Origin: Adineta steineri
Lineage: Eukaryota > Rotifera > Eurotatoria > Adinetida > Adinetidae
Reading direction: 5' to 3'
NCBI GenBank assembly: GCA_905250115.1
Contig: CAJNOI010000023.1
Coordinates: forward strand, 504,519 to 568,518
Length of the DNA: 64,000 bases
The notes beneath the pieces are model-generated. The model was not told the DNA's origin. It was given only the letters and a program-made list of their open reading frames with translations, and did not search any database. Made by a program: the position numbers and the translations under genes. Below are positions 1 through 11,829 of this stretch, piece by piece. The stretch's first letter is position 1; each line of letters opens with the position of its first letter.

Positions 1-16
1 TATAAATTTTATGTTT

Positions 17-734
17 TTAAACATTAACACCAGCTTTTCTAAAAGCTTGAATAAATTGTTGTGGATCTTGAGCTCCACTCAATTCAATTTTATCATTAAT
101 ACGAAAATGTGGTACACCGGAAATACCTTGTTGTTGACTTTGATTAATTTCATGTTGAACTTCTTTTTTATATTGATCTGATTGAAGAAATTGTTTGATG
201 TCATTTCCATTAAAACCAATTTGTTCAGCTGCTTTAGTTAATACTTGATGATCAGATAAATCTTGTTCATCTTCAAAATAAGCACGAAATAAAATATTAA
301 TTAAATCATTTTGTTTTTTTTCTCCATTTTCTTGTTGTTTAACATAATGAAGAAGACGATGTGAATCAAATGTTGAACCAATTTTACCACCAAATGAAAA
401 ATTAATTCCTTCTTGTTTTCCTGTTTCAGTCATTTGTGGTACCATTTGTTTAACACGTGCTTCACCAAATTTTTGCTTATAACGATCCATTTTAAGAAGT
501 GATCCATCTTGTGGAAGACCATGATCTAATTCATATGGATACCATGATATCGATACATTTACATTGGATTTATCGATTTGAGAAAGTGCTTTTTCTAAAC
601 GACGTTTTCCAACATAACACCAAGCTATGAAGAAACAAAAAAAGCATTTAGATTTCACTTTGAATCTAGTTTTACTCACGACAAATATTATCACTAGTTA
701 TATCTATTTTAAGTTGTTTTTGAGATGTTGCCAT
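17..734 (-). CDS. FrnE/DsbA-family thioredoxin-fold oxidoreductase
   Basis: Two exons: 734-680 and 624-17, joined across a 55-bp intron, give about 220 aa. The start at 734 is chosen because the joined frame rebuilds the motif CPWC (residues 18-21) exactly across the splice. The downstream exon continues with CYVGKRRLEKAL, the usual start of FrnE/2-hydroxychromene-isomerase-like DsbA proteins, and near the C terminus there is GISGVPHF, the loop expected to carry the cis-proline. This family catalyses dithiol/disulfide exchange; the exact substrate cannot be told. There is no signal peptide, so a cytosolic role is likely. The gene may have a bacterial or fungal origin, which the sequence alone cannot settle. 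It is convergent with nothing visible; its neighbour ENTPD lies upstream on the same strand. Confidence 0.88.
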
Positions 735-989
735 GGAATTTAGTTTATAATATCTTAGAAAATTTAATACTAAAATATTCCCAAACAAATGTTTTTTCAT
801 CAGATAAAAAATAACTGAATAATCCAATCTGTAATATATATATATTAAGAAAAAACAAACGAATAGACATATTTAAACAAAAACGCCGTTTTTTTGTCGT
901 TGTTACAAAATGAAAATGAGTAACAATATTTGTTAAATAAAAAATAAACAAAAACAAAATGAAGAAATAAATAATGTTTTGTGTTTTTT

Positions 990-2724
990 TTATAACAATT
1001 TTAATGCTAAACCAAGTGACCATGCAACTTCAAATTGTTGAATTTTTTTACAAATATGAATTTCAACATCTTCTGATAATCCATAACCTCTTGTTAATAA
1101 TGAATAAATATATGTTAGATCAAAACATAAAAATGGATGCTCTTCTGATGCTGTTGTAGATCCACGACAGATATTTTTCGCTGTTTGTTTCAATACTCGA
1201 ATTGGCATTGTTTTTACTGATGATGGATCATCATCAGTTGATAAAAGACCAGCATCATTTGCAATATCATAAAAATATGAAAATACATAGATTGACATTT
1301 GATCAAGACCAACAGCTGGTTGAACATTTAAACTAACATAATGATCAATTGTTGACATGCATGAATAAAAACGTTCATCAGAATTTATATCTAATTTAAT
1401 AAAAAAATAGATTATTGATTATATTTTAAATCGAAAATAAATACCTTCATGAGCTTGAACAGTCCAAGTAATATCTTGAAATTTAAATTTTCCTGTAATA
1501 CCATTTACAAAACATCGACTATGTAACTGATGTGAATCAACTAATTGTTTATTATTTGTTTCATTAATAAATATTGTTTGACGTGCAATCATTAAACCAT
1601 AACCTAAGTATGAACGTGAATAAAGTTTTATATCACGACGAAACATTCGAAATTGATGCATATGTGACATAACAATTTCTTCTTCAGTTAAATTTTTTTC
1701 ATTATTCGACATATCTTGTTGTTTAATATGTTTAACTGGTTTAATTTCTTCTAAACCAGCTTGATCAACATCGATTTTTGGCATTTGTTTTTTATTTTTA
1801 TTTGATGGATCACGAAATGCATTGATTTGTTCAGGTTCAATTGGTTGTTGAACTTTTAATAATAAATTTAATTTTTCAGCTAAACTTGTATTTGATAAAG
1901 CTGGATTATAAGTTATTTGAGTTGAACCACCACCTAAATCGAGTGCAGCTATACGACTTCCATAAAATTGTTCACCTAAAAACATTTCAATTATTTTTAA
2001 CAAATTATATTATCTTAAAATTACCTTTAAGATAGACAAGAGTAAGCCAAGCATCAATTCCTTCTTCAGTTTCATTCATAATAGCAATATCCATTTTTGG
2101 TCTATAAAATCCATATTTTTTAAAAGTATTTGAAACACTTTCTAATAAAAGTTTTTGTTTTGTTTCACTTATTAATCTTAAACCAGCTGTAGCACGTAAA
2201 ACTAATGGTGTACTTCGATGTTTAAAACGACTAACTTCTTTATCAGCTATTTGTAATAATTCATCGATTTGTTCTTCCGCTTGAAAAACTCGATCAGCAA
2301 ATGATGATAAACCGGGTTTACGTTCTTCAAATATTTCATTCTTTAAAACAAATGTATCACCATTCTCATTATCAATTGTTGATCGAAATTTATAAACATG
2401 TATACGTGTACCCGTAGAACCAGCATCTAATACTAAGACATATGAATATGGATCAAGAAAACGAAGTAATGGTGATAAGGATAACGATGAATATAATATA
2501 AATATAAATGTTATAAAAATTAAAATAAATAGAAGATTTCGTATTGAATAAAAACTTCGTGATGATGTTTTTCGTTTATTAAATAATGGGATCATTTTCT
2601 TTTCTGGCACGTTTGGTACTCTTTGACGTATTTGTTGCTCTGATAATTGTTCTTCAAAATACGCAGTGGCAGTAGCAACTGTAGACATTGGCGATAGATC
2701 GAATTTCTTTTGCACTCGATTCAA
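990..2724 (-). CDS. Ectonucleoside triphosphate diphosphohydrolase, ENTPD5/6-like (GDA1/CD39 family)
   Basis: Three exons (2724-2025, 1975-1445, 1390-990) join in frame to 543 aa. All apyrase conserved regions are visible: ACR1 DAGSTGTRIHVYKF (100-113), ACR2 RATAGLR (177-183), ACR3 NETEEGIDAWL (about 218-228), ACR4 LDLGGGSTQI (245-254) and ACR5 PFLCFDLTYIYSLL in the last exon. One hydrophobic anchor (about 61-84) follows a basic cytoplasmic tail, so this is probably a type II Golgi/ER membrane enzyme. The ACR1 and ACR4 wording is closest to ENTPD5/6, which hydrolyse UDP and GDP released by glycosylation; ENTPD4/7 fit less well. It is longer than ENTPD5 (about 430 aa) because of the N-terminal tail and a lysine/glutamine-rich insert after ACR4. 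Confidence 0.93.
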
Positions 2725-3801
2725 TTGAACCGTTTATCAACCAATCTAAAAACAGACAATTTATATAGAAACACAATATCAAATTTTTCAATTGTAATTT
2801 GTTTATTAACATAGCATAAGTACAGCATTCGTCATAAATAAGAGATAATTAATAATTATTGTCATTTTATTAATTATTTACACTAATATTTAACTAACAT
2901 AGGTATGATTCATATTTTTTCAAATGAATGTTAGAAAATAATTCTCATATTTTGATAAATTCTTTTATAAATATTTATAAAAAAAGTATTTCAAGTTTCT
3001 TATTCTCACTAGGAAAAAAAACAACTATTGATATCCAATATAAATATAGTCGTAGATATACTCTCTAACAATCTCAATAAATATCTATTAGAAAAACATT
3101 GTAAATTTAAAATATTTACTTTCTAGACGAATGATTTTTAAGCTTTTAGACTGATTTGTTTTCCAGATGATTATTATTTACAAGCAAATTAGTTATACTT
3201 AAAATAATTACTTCATTTCGAAAGTTTAATAAATTAGCTACTATTTAATCAAACTAAAAGCAATAATGACTAATCTATAAATATTCATCAAGCAGCGACG
3301 TATATATATATACTTGAAAAAGTCATTGATTATTCTAATATTTTTAATAATCTATGTTAGGAAAAAATATATTCATAATCTAATTGTACATATGAATACC
3401 TAATATAAGAAAAACAGATTGTTTCATTTGAAATTCAAATAAAATTTGTTTCTTTGACGTTATATTAAATTAATATGTCATCATAAAAAGAAATTTTTCT
3501 AAAAAAAAATAGGCATAAAGAAAAATAAGAAAAACAACGATGACTGTTGAGTGAAAGTACTCATACAAAAATAGATGATAATACGTCACTGTCTCATTTG
3601 TTCTTTTATTAACCAATGAATATTTTAAATAAGAATAGCGTCATCTACTCAAATTAATATTTTCAAACTCAATTTATATAAATATATTAGGAATAAAGGA
3701 AGGTTAAGAGAGAAAAATATATTGGTTAATTATAAACTTACTGGGAAAAAAATTCTATGTTAATATTGATCTCAAAATTTTATTTGAATAAAACTTAATG
3801 A
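2725..3801. other. Intergenic, divergent promoter region
   Basis: About 1.1 kb of AT-rich DNA between the divergently transcribed ENTPD and macro-PARP genes. It should hold both promoters. I see no coding frame, RNA gene or clear repeat. Confidence 0.6.
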
Positions 3802-6800
3802 ATGGTTCCCGAAATATTTGAACAAATTTTAAATTTATTTGATAATTGTCATTCACATGGAAAACCTCTTCAACTATCTATTGATCATGATCTTGTTAAA
3901 ATTCTTCCCCTTCCACATAAATTAATTCGTGATTATCTAACTGATCAACCAATACATGCAATTTGTTGGTTATCGGAAGATAAAAATACGTTGTATTTTA
4001 AAAATAATGTAAAATGAAAAGTTTCGATTAAAATAATTTGAAGAAAAAAATTCAATATTTATTTTAGCTTTGTTTATGTTCAACAGATCAAAATCAAGGT
4101 GATTCATGTCATTCATTAACATGTGAACAACTTCATATTTGTCAAGATTATATTTTAAATAATAATTGTTCACAATTTCAATCATTAGGAAAATGTTCAC
4201 ATTCTCATTCATTATCGACAGATCATAATGAAAAAGTTTTGAATAAATTTAGTTTATCATCAAAAGATGAAGATATATTTAAATTTATTTCTCGTCTTAC
4301 TCGACTTTCATTACCATCGTCTTCACTACCATTATCATCATCAAATCAATCGAAAATTCTTGTACAATCATTAAATAAACAACATATATCAGATGATTTG
4401 ATTGATCAATGGTTAGGTACTCATAAATCTTTATTAGTTGATCAAAAATTAATTAATTCATTTACTATTGAATTAATATTTGATGATGATGAGAGTAAAT
4501 AAGAAATATATTCTTTTGTTAACATTTCGTATTTTGATTTTATTTTAGTTGCATCAATGATGAAAAATATCATAAAGAGTGATCATTCAACAACAGCATT
4601 GATAAAAGAAAATTCTTCTTCATCTAATGTTTTCACTTTGAATGATTTTTCAACTACACCAAATGATAATCGACAAGACAGAGATCTTGATCGAGAAGTT
4701 CAATATACAACAGAGAAAGTAATTTTATTATTTCTTTAAAATCTAATATTTCTATGAATAATTTGTTCTAGACTTCATCGACAATTGATCGAAAATTTTC
4801 CAATCAATTAAAAACAAATGATATAAATAAATCATCTTCTGAATATTCAATTCCAATAACATTTGGACGAGGTCGTGGAAGACAAACATTTAATACTATA
4901 CCAAATATCCCATTAGTTTCTCGAGAAAGTTCATCTTCTTCATTAAATAATCAATCACCTCAAAATTCCTTTCAAAATATGACACCAAAACTTTCATCTC
5001 CAAATGATCAAATATCATCGAATGAATCATTTTCACCTACTGGGAAAAAACCTATTTTTTCAAATCGTCTTAATTCAAAACTAACTGAACCAATCAAAAC
5101 AAAATCAGTAGATAATCCTTCAAACTCAACACTTCAAAGAACTAATACAAATCTAAGTTATTCTCCAGAACAAACTTCTCCTTATGATAAAACTCAATCA
5201 ACTAGTCCATTAGAATCATTTAATAGACAAAATAATCGAGATGATATTCATAAGAAAAATTATTCTTCACCAACTTCTCCAGATGAAAAATGTAAACCAC
5301 GTTTTGTTCTTCGTGGAAGTTTATCGAAAAATATTGAAAAAAGTCCAGTAACAACAACAACAACAACAACAAATCAAACATTAATAACTTATAAATTCAA
5401 TAAACCATTTTCTGATGAACATGTATAGATGTTTTATCTTTTTTAATCGAATAATTATTTTCTATTTTAGATATGTTATCTTCTTGGTCCTAAAAGACAG
5501 TATATAATTGAAAAAGATCATTGTCAAATATTATCTTGCTTACCATCAGGTTATTGTCGAGTAATACGTTTAGAACAAGGAAAAGAAATTGAAAAACATT
5601 TAAACTCACTTTTACCCGAAACATTAAATTTTAAAGTTGTCAAAACTAGTGATGATCTGGCACTTTTAATTTGTTCATCAGCTGGAGAGAACATTTTTGA
5701 ACAAAGTAAATATATATATATCTATTTTATTGTTAAATATATATATATGTATAGATCAAACGAAATATGCTATTATTTCTGAACCAGCAAAAGTTTCATG
5801 TAAGTTTCTTTATTATACTTTCATAATTATTCAAACTCTTAAATAATCTAAATTTATTTTTTTAGTAAATATCGATATAATACAGACATCTACTAACGAA
5901 TGTACACAATCATCACCAATATCTACTAGACATGTAAGATATTTTATTTATTCTTCGACTACATCCTCAATTTCAAATAATAATTTTAATCGAATTAGAC
6001 TACATCATCTAGTACTCAACATAACAATTCTCAACAAGTTCGTTTTATTTGTATTATTTTGAATATGAATAAAATTTTTCTAATAGATATCATCTGATGG
6101 TAAATTTTATATTAGTAAAACAAATTCTTCAATTGATGTTATTTGTGGTGATATAAGTGAAATTCCGGTAATATTTCTATATATTTTATATAATAAATAA
6201 AATGAAAATTCTTGTCAAAAGGTTGATCTGATGATATGTATAAGTACATCGAATAATTTATGTAGTAATGTTCTTCGTCGTGCTGGTTCAGATGTTCAAT
6301 CAAAATATAAAGAAAGTTATAAACCACCAGATGCTGTACTTCTAAATGGCGGTTTAACCAAAGCACAAAAAATTCTTTTTATGCCATGGGAAACAGATAT
6401 TCAGAAAGAAGAAACAAGAGAAATTCAAAAAGTTAAATGATTTAGTTTTCTTTACAATAATAAAATTTGATTTCTTATTATTATTATAGTCTTTATCGGA
6501 TTTAGTTAAGTGGTGTATTAATAAAGCACATAGTCGAAATATGAAATCAATTTCATTTCCACCTGTAAGAGATTTATTTAAAATAAATTTCAAAAATAAA
6601 TAAATAAATAATTTTACATAGATTGGTACTGGTCAACTTGGTCTTGATCCAGCTTTTGTTTCTGAAGCAATGATTAGCGCAGCAAGTGAATGTTTACATC
6701 AATATCAAATTGATGTTACATTTGTTATTTATTCATCAAATGGAATGAATGAAGATGATGAATGTTATCAAGTAAATTATTGGTTATGTGTTTATTTTTA

Positions 6801-8310
6801 TTTCTATAAAAAAATCTTATTTAAATAGATTTTTCGTATTTACCTCGATAGTCTTTGTGATCAAATTCAATCAAACAAAATTTCAACACCAACAACAAAT
6901 CTGAACGTAGAAAAACAATCGATTAAAAGAAATACAGAAAGTTAGTTTAAGAAGGAGAAATAACATTTCGACTTAGAAAATATATATCTGTATAATAAAA
7001 TATTTTCTTGTAGGTAAACGTATAATAATATTATCAGATTTACAAGATATAGATCGATATCATAATTTATTGATCAAATCGTTAGCAAAATTAATGGATG
7101 AAAAAACATTTGATCTTTCATTAATTGAATCTTCATTCACGGATAAAGTATTTATATATATATATGCACTATTTCTGCATTGAATATTCTTTTTTTATTT
7201 CAAAGATTGATTCGCTAATTGATATTTGTTTCCAACATAATGTTATTCCACATATTGATTTTTCTCGAAAAGAAATAACACTTCGCGGTGATCGTGAATC
7301 ATGTTTGCAATGTTTTTTTTAATTTACGTCAAGAAAAGAAAATTCATGAATATAGTTATGCAATCACTGTAAATGGAGAAAAAACTAGTGAAGAAAAATT
7401 CAATTCTTATATTTCATTAAAAATTGATGAAGCTTTTGCTGTTGGAGAAACAAATGTTAGTTTTATGTTTTATCTATTGATTATATATATTTAATAAAAT
7501 AATATTTGATTAGATACGTATCAATGATGATTCAATGATTTTCAGTATTGATTTAAATAAATTACAAGTACAAATAAATGACAAGAAACAATCAGCTTTT
7601 CTTATTAGAAAACCATTAAATGGTAAAAGAAAAATAAAAAGATTTTCTATTGATAATATCAATTGTTTTCTTCATAGATTCCAAAATAAGAATTCCATCA
7701 CGATGGTCTTCAACGTCATTAATGATTCGTACAGTATTAATGAGAAAATCTTTGTATGAATCCTTAGAATGCTTTCAAGATTTCAATAAAACAATGTCAA
7801 TGTCTGATTGGCAAATTGAACGAGTAAAAAATCTATACTTAAAAAGAAAATATTTTCTTTACAAATTTCATATAGATTGAATCAATTGAAAATTATCCAC
7901 TATATATGCATTTTATGACTAATAGAAAAGAAGAAACAAAATTATATTTTCATGGTTGTTCTTATTCATCTGTTCAATCTATAATACATTATGGTTTTCA
8001 TACAACAAATACTTCAAATTATGGTTTGTTAATTCAACAATTATATTATTTAAATTTACAAATTTCTTTTTTTCCTATTAGGTGATCAATTTCGAAGTTC
8101 TTCAAATGAATCGATTTGTTTTACACGTAATGTATTAGATAGTCATTTATATGGTACTCGTCGTTCATCAGATGGAAAACATTATATATTTGCTGTTGAA
8201 ATATCTAAGAATGATGATAATAATAATAATGATTTTACTTTATTATCGNNNNNNNNNNTTAACAAATATTAATGTAGCTGTGATCTTTTTTGAAACATAT
8301 AATTATTAAT
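3802..8310 (+). CDS. Macro-PARP-like protein: CCCH finger, macrodomain, WWE, PARP catalytic domain (gap and frameshift)
   Basis: Nineteen exons can be followed to the gap: 3802-4008, 4068-4494, 4549-4718, 4772-5422, 5471-5705, 5755-5799, 5866-5933, 5999-6037, 6087-6167, 6222-6431, 6490-6564, 6622-6771, 6829-6940, 7014-7147, 7206-7455, 7514-7622, 7678-7823, 7876-8023, 8082-8248. They give about 1,141 aa. Order: a C-x8-C-x8-C-x3-H finger (exon 2), a long Ser/Thr/Asn-rich linker, a KH-like part, a macrodomain (about 615-790), a second KH-like part, WWE (about 952-1035) and the start of a PARP domain with LYFHGCSY. This is the PARP12/14 kind of ADP-ribosyltransferase. Two oddities: exon 15 is one base too long (8-T run at 7313-7320), and 10 Ns interrupt the catalytic domain. 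After the gap a frame ending NVAVIFFETYNY plus stop (8259-8309) looks like the PARP C terminus. Confidence 0.85.
7313..7320 (+). other. Homopolymer frameshift site in macro-PARP exon 15
   Basis: Eight Ts here put the frame into TAA at 7319-7321. Removing one T joins LRGDRESCLQCFF to NLRQEKKIHEYSYAI, and the exon length (250) then fits the phase of both flanking introns. It is either a sequencing error in a homopolymer or a real disabling indel. Confidence 0.8.
8249..8258. other. Assembly gap (10 N)
   Basis: Ten Ns inside the PARP catalytic domain, the usual placeholder for a gap of unknown size. The missing stretch should hold the middle of the catalytic fold. Confidence 0.98.
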
Positions 8311-9253
8311 AAAATCCGGTGAAATTCTGATGAATCATATAGAGTCCAATATTATATATATACTTATTGAATTTTCTTTAAAAATCTTAAATTATCGATA
8401 GTTTTATGAAGAAAATTAATTATCTATTTCCATACATAGATTTACAAAAGGAGTATAAATGAATTTTTAGTACATTGAATGTGATTTAAAAGTAACTTCA
8501 TTCATAATAACTCATGATTACTCTTCAGTATTGCTTTGCTATATTTCTTATTTAATTAAAGATAAGCCTTATAGTTTGAAATGTGAACCTTTATTTTCTT
8601 TAAAATATAAATATTGTAAATAAAAAAGCAAGGTAATTTTTATTTCTTCTTTCTCGTCATCGGAAGATAAGTTGTGAGTAGGGTATAAGTCGCTTGGCAT
8701 ATAATGAAGCTGATATTTGATACGAAATTTATTCTATGGCACTGAATCGAGTTTTATTTTATGTGATATTCCTTCTCTTTTTATTATATCACATACGAAG
8801 AATGAAAGAAAAGGTAATTAAGTATATCGTTGGCAAGTACATTCGTAACGTATGTTGTAACCGATAAAAAAAATAATGCTCAATGCATATAATTGATAAG
8901 AAATAAATACATATTCTTCTGATCGAATAGGATTTATTAGATAAATTCGAGGTATTTTGTTTTCAGTAATATTAAATAAAACGTCTTTTACTCTAGTGAA
9001 TATAATATCTATACTTTTAATATGCTAAATATAAATACTATAGGATCAAACTTCGGAATATAGTTTTGTTTTTCATCTGTATGATTACCATATTAACTCT
9101 TCTAAATTACAATATGAATAAAATGTATTCTATATTGTGAAATATGTTTAAAAGTACAAATTCTTTTTTTTGTTTGTATTATACGAAAAAGAATAACAAT
9201 AATAACTAAAAAAATAAAACTACCAAAAAGAAGATAAAAAAACTCATATATTA
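8311..9253. other. Intergenic, no gene seen
   Basis: AT-rich sequence downstream of the PARP gene. No open frame with coding character, no recognisable RNA or repeat. Confidence 0.6.
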
Positions 9254-9465
9254 GTCATATCGAAAGCATTAATTCTCTTTGGTATTATTATTCGATAGAA
9301 ATTTTTGTCACAGTAATGGACATCTTTCTAATTATTAATATAATTAGTTGTAATACACATATATACTACAACTAATTATAGCAATGATTAAAAGAATGTC
9401 TATTGCTGTGACTATATATACTATCGAATGATAATACCGAAGACAATTAATGCATTCGATATATC
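9254..9465. repeat. Long imperfect palindrome, two ~100-bp arms
   Basis: The left arm (9254-9352) and right arm (9367-9465) are reverse complements with scattered mismatches and small indels, around a 14-bp spacer. Matching words include TACAACTAATTATA near the centre and CTATCGAAT(A/G)ATAATACC further out. It would fold to a long hairpin. It may be an inverted duplication or a fold-back element. The right arm overlaps the 3' part of a possible membrane-protein frame on the minus strand. Confidence 0.8.
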
Positions 9466-9690
9466 CTAATCTGGTCCGAGTAATTTTGTATCTGATGTAT
9501 ATCAGCAACTCTGGTAGTATAAATAATACTACATTTATGATAATTGCTTTGAATGGACTTCCTGATGGAGATGCCATGCATTCATATATAAAGATAGTGG
9601 CAATTGTTCCTAGTATTAACGTTGACCAAAAATAAAATTCATAACGATTTTTGTTTTGTACCAGCTCGTTCCTTTTTAAATTTAGTTGAT
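9344..9690 (-). pseudogene. Possible relic of a multi-pass membrane protein
   Basis: On the minus strand an open frame runs from about 9690 down to 9344, starting after an in-frame stop, so no proper start is seen. It encodes three hydrophobic stretches (around FYFWSTLILGTIATIFIY, AIIINVVLFILPELLIYI and VYIVTAIDILLIIAII). The spacing resembles part of a seven-helix receptor, but no family motif confirms this. Its last third lies in the right arm of the palindrome. Could be a fragment or chance frame. Confidence 0.25.
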
Positions 9691-9835
9691 AATCGTTTAA
9701 ATGAACATTTCAAATTTCATATACAAGTCTTCGCATGCCTCTGGATACAATCAATAATACCATTACAAAGTGTAAGGAAATATAGAATGCAATACGTAAT
9801 GATTTTGGATACGTATTTAGAAGACTAAGAATCAG

Positions 9836-10200
9836 TTTCCCAGGGCGACGATTCCGAACACCGTTTCAGGCAGGAAACGGCCGTGAACGAATATCGTTTT
9901 TCCCCGTTTAACACCGTAGTCCGTATACCCAGATTTGTATATGTAATCTTGCCGGAACGGAAATGGCGCCATTTCAGGTCGTATCCGGTGAATAACGATG
10001 AACCGTATCCATACCGTTTATTAGTCGTTTCATGCCTGAAACGCGGTGCTTTTTGCCGTTTTATACATGAGTACCCAGATCCATGAAGACGGGGTCGATT
10101 ACGATCCGATACCGGTCGGTAAATGGTGCAATAACGGAATCTTTAAAGCCGTATACGGTTAAAATAGGAACCCTTTTCGGTCAGTATCTGACCGTATCAT
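9836..10200. repeat. GC-richer island full of CCGT/ACGG words
   Basis: This 365-bp block differs sharply from its AT-rich surroundings. It carries about ten CCGT words plus CCGTTTC-6 nt-GAAACGG (9861-9880), a perfect 7-bp-arm palindrome. Words such as TTTCAGGC and GCCTGAAA recur in both orientations, and TACCCAGAT occurs twice. No convincing protein is encoded. It looks like an inserted repeat or island of other origin; a smaller block of similar style lies at 43441-43525. Confidence 0.5.
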
Positions 10201-10580
10201 CTGAATAGACAGCAACTTTCTGTTATCATCTCCTACTTCTTCCCTATCTCACTTCTGTCTGTCGTCCTATTGTAACTAGATACTTACCCTTTAATTTATC
10301 ATTATAGATAATCAAAAAATTAAAAAAAGTTGAAATAAATGAAAATACTTACTGTTCGATTTATCGTTTATTATATTAATAAACAATATAAACTGTTTAT
10401 ATAGTTCATAAAATCATTTTCTGAAGTTAAAACACTCAGCTTTATAATTTATTGCAATATGGATTTAATTTTTCATAGATGACCCTATCCATAATGCTAT
10501 TTAGCTAACTAATTGTTTCGACTTTTACCAATTCATTTTTCATTTTATCATTGAGCCTTCATATAAAAAGTAAATAGCTA
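10201..10580. other. Intergenic, no gene seen
   Basis: AT-rich spacer between the CCGT island and the first telomere-like tract. Nothing recognisable. Confidence 0.55.
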
Positions 10581-10604
10581 GAGTGTGGGTGTAGGGGTGG
10601 GGTG
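10581..10604. repeat. Telomere-like G-rich tract
   Basis: GAGTGTGGGTGTAGGGGTGG and the next four bases form a run of TGTGGG-like units with three or four G-runs on one strand. It is one of several such tracts in the window. Confidence 0.6.
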
Positions 10605-10692
10605 ATACAATTTAGAAGAGCATACCACGACCGGTTTCGTCCTTGCTTCAGGGATTTCTCAAGTGGCTTGTGACATCTTAATTCGATTACAA

Positions 10693-10773
10693 GAATCTTG
10701 AGGGGTGTGAGTGGGTTTGGGTATGAGTACTTGGTGAATACAGTATCCACACCCAAACACACACCTTCAAGAT
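10693..10773. repeat. Fold-back repeat with telomere-like arms
   Basis: The left arm reads AATCTTGAGGGGTGTGAGTG then GGTTTGGGTATG. The right arm on the other strand reads AATCTTGAAGGTGTGTGTTT then GGGTGTGGATAC. So about 35-bp imperfect inverted arms surround a short loop. The outer CTTGAGGGTGTG word recurs at 38072 and, inverted, at 52536-52547. Confidence 0.65.
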
Positions 10774-11440
10774 TTCAATCTTAATAGGCATAACAGTTGG
10801 ACAATCAGATCTGAACATGAACATAAATATTTTTACATAATTCGTTATGTGAAGCAAGAAATAATATTGATAATCGTTTATATAACTGCTGCATTTTTCT
10901 ACGTACAACTTAGCTCGACGAATGCTAGCGCCATTATTACACATGTAGTCCTGATTCGATGGTTAATTGAAGCTACATTCGCTCCATGGTTTTTTTTCAT
11001 AATTATATTTATGTACTATGTCGAATGGAATGACAACTCTTATATTATTGAACTTCCATCATTACATATTTTTGTACTAACTCTCAAGTTACCGTTATTC
11101 ATCAAAATGCGATATATCGAAAGTGAACCTGACTGTTTTCTACATGATACTCAAGCATTTCTTTTTCATTTCTTATGTTGTGTATCTGAATATAGGAAGT
11201 CTTTTGTCAATGTATCTGATGTAAGAGCAAATCAATCGTGTAATTGGTGATTTTTTCATGTTTTTGTTTTGGATTAATTTTCAATAAATCGAATATAATA
11301 TCTAATCAACCTTGTTCAACTTAAATTTTCAAAGGTAGAAGTTTTTCAAAAAATTAGCAGTTTATCATATTTTTTTTTCAAAAACTAGTAGTTTTATCGA
11401 AATGAGGATATTTTTTGATGATTTTTTTGGATAGGGATGA
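10774..11440. other. Spacer with an unsupported 133-codon frame
   Basis: An open frame at 10849-11250 (+) encodes several hydrophobic stretches but shows no family motif, no splice context and no conserved pattern. I do not count it as a gene. The rest is AT-rich. Confidence 0.5.
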
Positions 11441-11513
11441 GCATCTTGGGGGCAGATGTGGGTGTAAGAACAGTATAATATTCATACTCACACCCATCCT
11501 TCAGTTGATCATC
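11441..11513. repeat. Fold-back repeat with telomere-like arms
   Basis: GCAGATGTGGGTGTAAG on the left pairs imperfectly with CTCACACCCATCC on the right, around an AT-rich loop. Same type as the hairpin at 10693. Confidence 0.5.
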
Positions 11514-11829
11514 ATCGTAATTTCTACATTATATTTCTTCGATAATGTTGATATATTAGTTAGAAAAATATTAATTCTATGAAAACAATTATGAATTTGT
11601 TATACAAACTGTGCAATAGTGACATCTTTTTGAATTCTGATAATATAAAATAACAAAATTACAACTGAAATAGGAAATATAATTAAGAAAAATAGATGAA
11701 AATATGAAATAAAATATTTTTAAATAGATTATCTATGTTGATTTAATAATCACAAATAATGAGTCATATTTTAGATTTGAAATCTATTCGTGGAGTGTCT
11801 TATTTTCTTTTTATTTCCCGAGAACGAGA
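11514..11829. other. Upstream region of TECR
   Basis: AT-rich; probably contains the TECR promoter and 5' leader. No specific motif is clear. Confidence 0.5.

Noticed and set aside
10849-11250. 133-codon plus-strand open frame with hydrophobic segments
   Set aside because: No motif, no splice context, lies between telomere-like hairpins in AT-rich DNA; such frames arise by chance.
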